DNA of 64,000 bases from Sulfitobacter dubius (GTDB lineage Bacteria; Pseudomonadota; Alphaproteobacteria; Rhodobacterales; Rhodobacteraceae). The number at the start of each line of letters is the position of its first letter. Within the stretch, counting starts at the first letter, position 1. Made by a program: the position numbers and the translations under genes. The notes below the pieces were generated by a model that ran no database searches, was not told the origin of the DNA, and saw only the letters and a program-made list of their open reading frames with translations. Positions 63,874 through 64,000 of this stretch are shown here, one piece after another. The DNA lies in assembly GCF_900113435.1 (NCBI RefSeq), contig NZ_FOPG01000001.1, forward strand, positions 682,001 to 746,000, in the 5' to 3' direction.

Positions 63874-64000
63874 CTGGAACTTATTTAAATGTTTGGGGCA
63901 TAGTGTTTAGTGCAATTGGTTATGTACCGTATTGGTCAGATCAGTCAGTGAAAAAGGCTTAGGCAGAAAGACCGAGTTTGGAATTTTTGACTGCTCCTCG

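Overview
The window is a dense, GC-rich alphaproteobacterial chromosome segment. Gene content, an Irr-type iron box ahead of the suf operon and a GTTC-N7-GTTC SOS box ahead of recA point to the Rhodobacterales, probably the Roseobacter group (Sulfitobacter-like). The genus is an inference from content. No rRNA, CRISPR, prophage or complete insertion sequence is visible. There is one tRNA, Arg(CCG).

Layout. 1-2260 is a loose accessory stretch: a TopAI/YjhX-type toxin with a GNAT partner, a P-loop kinase and a cytochrome b561 relic. 2261-8973 holds pseudoazurin, a cobalamin ABC importer (btuFCD-like) behind a cobalamin riboswitch, the KtrAB potassium system and an aldo/keto reductase. 9016-18826 is a probable acid-sugar utilisation region: a TctCBA transporter followed by an ABM-type monooxygenase and a lactonase-like MBL hydrolase, then a Gfo/Idh/MocA oxidoreductase, a GntR regulator, an isopropylmalate-dehydrogenase-like enzyme, OtnK kinase and OtnC aldolase. 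Two near-identical operator-like sites tie the transporter to the regulator/enzyme genes. 19022-23622 has the MetNIQ methionine importer and two MBL-fold proteins, one without its metal motif.

23631-30701 is a urate-to-ureidoglycolate pathway: PuuD, HIU hydrolase, a PuuE-UraD fusion, AllA, an NCS2 permease, AllE and a LysR regulator. 31175-36828 holds housekeeping genes (rlmE, ppx/gppA) and part of a corrinoid C1 cluster. 36843-41210 has an SDR/quinone-reductase pair with a palindromic operator, and a YeiH-LysR pair. 41307-43923 is a compact phospholipid-type operon (PlsC, CdsA, unknown membrane protein, CDP-alcohol phosphotransferase).

44257-51851 is the suf Fe-S assembly operon: IscR-like regulator, cysteine desulfurase, SufB, SufC, SufD, two YIP1-like membrane proteins and SufS. 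An Irr-type box lies upstream, and the IscR homologue lacks the three canonical cluster cysteines. The right end carries icd, an Lrp regulator, an SMR transporter, typA, a PAP2 phosphatase, alaS, recA and a sulfotransferase-like gene.

No wholly new system can be proved from sequence alone. The best candidates for new biology are the acid-sugar locus without the known dehydrogenase/isomerase, the metal-motif-less MBL protein paired with an intact one, the lipid operon with a variant CDP-alcohol motif, and the suf operon with membrane-protein inserts.
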